Assembly: GCA_010909725.1 (NCBI GenBank)
Contig: JAACMV010000005.1
Coordinates: 868,001 to 932,000, forward strand
Direction of reading: 5' to 3'
Origin: Picochlorum sp. 'celeri'
Lineage: Eukaryota; Chlorophyta; Trebouxiophyceae
DNA: 64,000 nucleotides
Position 1 is the stretch's first letter. The number at the start of each line of letters is the position of its first letter. The translations under genes were made by a program, and so were the position numbers. The notes under the pieces are model-generated. The model was not told the DNA's origin and ran no database searches. It saw nothing but the letters and a program-made list of their open reading frames with translations. Below are positions 61,206-64,000 of this stretch, piece after piece.

Positions 61206-62270
61206 TCATACGGGACTGGCGCAGGTACATGGGTTTCCACGACACAACAGCATGGTGTTCAACAGCCATGCACAACTTTGAACAATCCAGGAACCCAAAG
61301 ACACCCACCCCATGATTTCGACTGCAATCTTCCATGAAGTAGTGCTGACTGCGGTTGTCTGTGCGCCAGTAAAGATGATTGAGAATGCCAACATCCAGAC
61401 ACACATGCCTAGGAGGCACACAAATCCTGTGACCCAGAGACCTCGCGGCGCTGGTGAACGGCCTAATGCCAAGATTAGGAGCAAACCCATACTTGAAGCT
61501 ATATTGACAGCCCCGACAGCATATGTGTACGCGCACGCATACGGTTTGGTCAGTGCACATTCTGCATCACGACTGAGGTGGATTGCCACGATGGATATCA
61601 TGGACACGCTCGCGATAGTCTGGACCATGCAGCACAACAGGTGTGTATACCATACTGCTGCAGCCACATGTTTGGATAGAATTACTGCATGCGTGGTACT
61701 ACGACCACGTGGAGAGCTTTGCACAAGCACACCCAGCATACAACACCACATGCAGGAATGCAGAGAGACCTGGATGTTCCTCTTTGCCATGTTGAGTTTT
61801 GCATTCCACGCGTAGTCATAGGATATGAGGAATCGAGCTTCCCACCTCTCGGCCTGTCCTTTATCCCGCACATACCTTATTCTTCTCCACAACAAAAGCC
61901 TCTGCTTGCCAACCACCTCATCAAAATACTCTCGCAACGAACTCCCGTCTTTTCCGTAATCCCGATGTCTGTTCTGTACATTTGTACTCTCTCCAACATA
62001 GACTGGAATCTTGGCGTGAGGACATGCCCGCGCCGACACAGCAAATTCATATACTGCTGCATGGGATTTGGGTGCAGAGCCAGCGTGAACCTTCCACTGC
62101 TGCTCCACGCCCCCACCATGATACTCTGGCACAATAAACAGCTCCCAATCGCATCCTTTCCAGAATCTCTCGTACATGGTCAGCATCCCTGGCTCTGTAA
62201 ACCCTTCTCGTGCCACTGGTAGGTCGTCGTACAGGCACAGCTGGGTCGCCGCTACCCCACAGCATGCCAT
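61206..62270 (-). CDS. GIY-YIG domain fused to a four-segment membrane domain
   Basis: 354 residues from the ATG at 62270; the upstream in-frame TTG is not used. Residues about 70-160 look like a GIY-YIG fold: AAVYEF (73-76 for the first motif), KIPVYVGES (91-95 for the second), the Arg pair in NRHRDYG (101-103), a helix SSLREYFDEVV, LLLWRRIRYV and the acidic helix AERWEARFLIS with Glu at 141/144, then YDYAWN. Four hydrophobic segments follow at about 204-230, 247-270, 278-303 and 315-342, with short loops, and a Cys-rich end. GIY-YIG domains are usually nucleases. Anchoring one in a membrane is unusual, and the substrate is unknown. I read through 170-204 without a break, so the fusion is in one frame. 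Confidence 0.72.
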   Translation of the reverse strand: MACCGVAATQLCLYDDLPVAREGFTEPGMLTMYERFWKGCDWELFIVPEYHGGGVEQQWKVHAGSAPKSHAAVYEFAVSARACPHAKIPVYVGESTNVQNRHRDYGKDGSSLREYFDEVVGKQRLLLWRRIRYVRDKGQAERWEARFLISYDYAWNAKLNMAKRNIQVSLHSCMWCCMLGVLVQSSPRGRSTTHAVILSKHVAAAVWYTHLLCCMVQTIASVSMISIVAIHLSRDAECALTKPYACAYTYAVGAVNIASSMGLLLILALGRSPAPRGLWVTGFVCLLGMCVWMLAFSIIFTGAQTTAVSTTSWKIAVEIMGWVSLGSWIVQSCAWLLNTMLLCRGNPCTCASPV

Positions 62271-62523
62271 CTCGGACAAAGTAAAACCGATTAGACAATC
62301 ACAGGCGTGAAATCGATAATAATAAATATAAATATCTATTTTATAACTGGTGATGGTGGTATCATAGCTTGATACATCGACACAGATACTGGCTATTCAA
62401 AAGTGTCCACTTTTCAAAAACAGGTACAATCCTCTTATACTTGCATGGTACCATACATACATGTAATTTTACCAATACACTACTTAAAAAGAGAGTACCT
62501 ATCTCTTCGCTGTGAGGATCATC

Positions 62524-63120
62524 ATGGGGGAGAAGAAGAAAACACCCCTTATAGTAGTGACTGGCTTTGGCCCATTTGGGTCGGTAACCAAGAATCCCAC
62601 CCAGGCACTCGTGGAGAAACTATCCCTGGAGGATCACAGTGTCTTTACATCAGTCATACCAGTCTCAGCCCAGGATGTAGACGAGTGGTTGAGCCATACT
62701 GCATGGGATGATGCTGTATTTCTCCATCTGGGTGTCTGTGAAACCAGTGATTGCTACAAGATTGAGTCATGCGCATATAACGAAGCTACATTTAGGATTC
62801 CAGATGCAAGAGGATATCAACCAGTCCATGAGCGCATTTCGAACGATGCTCCATTGGGTGCATGTGTGCAGACAACACTTTGTGTGGAGAGACTGATTGA
62901 AAGGCTGCAGGATTTTCCTGTGCAGCCATCTACAGATCCAGGTAGATATGTGTGCAATTACCTATACTACAAGTCCCTTTGTTCTGCTGCGTTACAGGGT
63001 AAAGGAGCAGTATCGGTTTTCGTCCATGTGCCACTTGTATTTTCCTTGGAAGATCACTTTTGTTTCCTTCGCTGTCTCATTCGTCACTTACCTCAATGCA
63101 TGACTGTAATTAATTGTTGA
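62524..63120 (+). CDS. Pyroglutamyl-peptidase I (C15 family)
   Basis: 198 residues from the ATG at 62524. The fold starts with IVVTGFGPFGSVTKNPT. The catalytic triad is visible: Glu in IESCAYNEA, Cys in DPGRYVCNYLYYKSLC and His in VFVHVPLVFS. The enzyme removes N-terminal pyroglutamate from peptides in the cytosol. The length fits the family (about 200-215). It begins a same-strand row: the DPM2-like gene starts 51 nt after its stop. Confidence 0.93.
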   Translation: MGEKKKTPLIVVTGFGPFGSVTKNPTQALVEKLSLEDHSVFTSVIPVSAQDVDEWLSHTAWDDAVFLHLGVCETSDCYKIESCAYNEATFRIPDARGYQPVHERISNDAPLGACVQTTLCVERLIERLQDFPVQPSTDPGRYVCNYLYYKSLCSAALQGKGAVSVFVHVPLVFSLEDHFCFLRCLIRHLPQCMTVINC

Positions 63121-63171
63121 CTTCAAAGTGATATGTTTTACAAACAAAAATAATATCTATAGTATATATGA

Positions 63172-63532
63172 ATGCGTCCCAAAGTCCTGCTTTTTGTCAT
63201 TTGTTTGGTGTATGTGGCATATTCGATTTGGATTCTCGGGACGGTGCGTGGGAGTTCTGGGCATTCGTCAATACAGAGAGGGATGTCTTGTATTTTAAAA
63301 TAGGAAAGACTATACATGAGGGAATCGCGGGATGAACCTGAGTTTGTGTCCACGTGTGTATTGCTGAATGCAGCCATTTATAGTTGATACCATAGAGACA
63401 GGAAAGTATTGGGCTACAGATACGGTTCCTGATGTATTGTATGGGATAGGGATTCCTCTATTGGTTGGGTGGTGTGGTGGGAGTCTTGTTGCCATAGGAT
63501 TGGGTATTCAGTTGATTCGGTGCTCACTGTAA
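63172..63532 (+). CDS. DPM2: DPM2-like subunit of dolichol-phosphate-mannose synthase, spliced 76-residue gene
   Basis: Two exons: 63172-63243 (MRPKVLLFVICLVYVAYSIW start) and 63374-63532. The 130-nt intron has donor GTGCGT and acceptor ATGCAG. The 76-residue product has two membrane segments: one at the N-terminus and one reading LYGIGIPLLVGWCGGSLVAI. The layout YSIWILGTPFIVDT, a short lumenal loop, then IPLLVG and a basic end matches DPM2, which anchors and stabilises DPM1 in the ER (usual length about 80-84). Each exon alone is too short to be noticed. The start is 51 nt after the peptidase stop, and the stop lies 10 nt before the next ATG. Confidence 0.65.
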
Positions 63533-63542
63533 TTCCACCAGG

Positions 63543-64000
63543 ATGTCGGGTTGGTGGGATCAGCTTGATGAGGTGGAGGCATTGCAATCTATTTACGGAG
63601 AGGACAGGTTCAGTTTCCATGTCGATGGTGTGCTGGGAGAAGAAGAGGTGGAAGCCGGTCTGGTTGAGAGGTTGAGGGGTTTGGAACCAGTGCCGGATGC
63701 ATGGGGCATCACCTGCCAGATCGATGTAGAGGTGGAGGTTCCCTGTGGAGGGATAGGAATATCTAGAGGTGATAAGCGTGTGGCTGGCAATGCTGTGGTG
63801 GCTACTATTCAGCATCTGCCACCTGTGAGGGTTGAGGCTAGCATGCAGCCTGGGTACCCTGACCAGGGAGGCCCCAGGTTTCGGGTGTCCTCTTGCTGGT
63901 TGGGCGATGCGATGACTTCTAGGATTGAAGAGGATCTGAACGCATGGGAGTTGGATGGATCGCCGATTCTTTTTGCATGCTGTGAGCATGTACGGTGCAT
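63543..64000 (+). CDS. RWD-domain protein, RNF14-like (partial, runs off the window)
   Basis: The frame opens at the ATG at 63543 and continues to the right edge without a stop; 152 codons are visible. The start (MSGWWDQLDEVEALQSIYGE) is the typical RWD opening. Later PPVRVEASMQPGYPDQGGPR, then FRVSSCWLGDAMTSRIEEDL, then NAWELDGSPILFACCEHV, follow the RWD pattern of RNF14-type RING-between-RING ubiquitin ligases. The RING part would lie to the right. RNF14 acts as an E3 for stalled ribosome factors in animals. It starts 10 nt after the DPM2-like stop. Confidence 0.75.
   Translation, partial: MSGWWDQLDEVEALQSIYGEDRFSFHVDGVLGEEEVEAGLVERLRGLEPVPDAWGITCQIDVEVEVPCGGIGISRGDKRVAGNAVVATIQHLPPVRVEASMQPGYPDQGGPRFRVSSCWLGDAMTSRIEEDLNAWELDGSPILFACCEHVRC

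Overview
This window is nuclear DNA of a small, gene-dense green alga. The evidence is a plastid state-transition kinase with its lumenal cysteine pair (STT7/STN7 type), a MOT1 molybdate transporter, a SAC1/SLT-type oxyanion transporter with TrkA-C domains, a GT64 transferase of the plant GINT1 type, plant-type SNAREs, a phage-type organellar RNA polymerase and plant-type chorismate mutase. Moderate GC, short introns and very short intergenic gaps suggest a trebouxiophyte with a reduced genome (Picochlorum-like). The genus is inference and cannot be proved from this window.

About 40 protein genes cover most of the 64 kb. I placed 28 introns in 18 genes by joining exons so that a family's protein sequence continues in frame; most are 55-130 nt. 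I saw no rRNA, tRNA, transposon or CRISPR array.

Layout. 1-6000: a partial secreted protein, MOT1, a small membrane protein, a YABBY-like zinc-finger/coiled-coil protein and a SEC12-like ER exit factor. 6000-20000: ribosome biogenesis (EFL1; a NOL11/UTP8-like protein), a sugar-phosphate translocator, an EEP-domain protein, then a tight tandem row of a KH+J-domain protein, ORC2 and syntaxin 18/SYP81. 20000-32500: a geranylgeranyl-reductase-family flavoprotein, a capping-type RNA triphosphatase ending in a CaaX box, a CID protein, an SYP4 syntaxin, a PQQ-propeller secreted protein, STT7, an Mpv17 protein, a soluble ABC ATPase and a coiled-coil membrane protein. 32500-46100: PRP16, a HAD hydrolase, an isochorismatase hydrolase, the SAC1-like transporter, a hypothetical protein, GINT1 and DPH2. 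46300-54000: ApaG, IMP3, chorismate mutase, RPOT and a bZIP factor. 54400-64000: a degenerate Dicer-related protein, a 2-oxoglutarate dioxygenase, ATG7, a GIY-YIG domain joined to four membrane segments, pyroglutamyl peptidase, a spliced DPM2-like gene and the start of an RWD/RNF14-like protein.

The most unusual items are these. First, a Dicer-derived protein has lost all helicase ATPase motifs, PAZ and RNase III but keeps the Dicer dimerisation domain and adds a dsRNA-type zinc finger. Second, a GIY-YIG domain is fused to a four-pass membrane domain. Third, an RNA 5'-triphosphatase of the capping-enzyme family has no guanylyltransferase and carries a prenylation signal. Fourth, a J-domain/KH protein bears a Prp5-type DPLD motif. 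Fifth, the 5' splice site consensus across the window is GTRYGT, with A at +4 in only one of 28 introns. Several same-strand neighbours lie 10-51 nt apart, and several convergent neighbours 11-18 nt apart.
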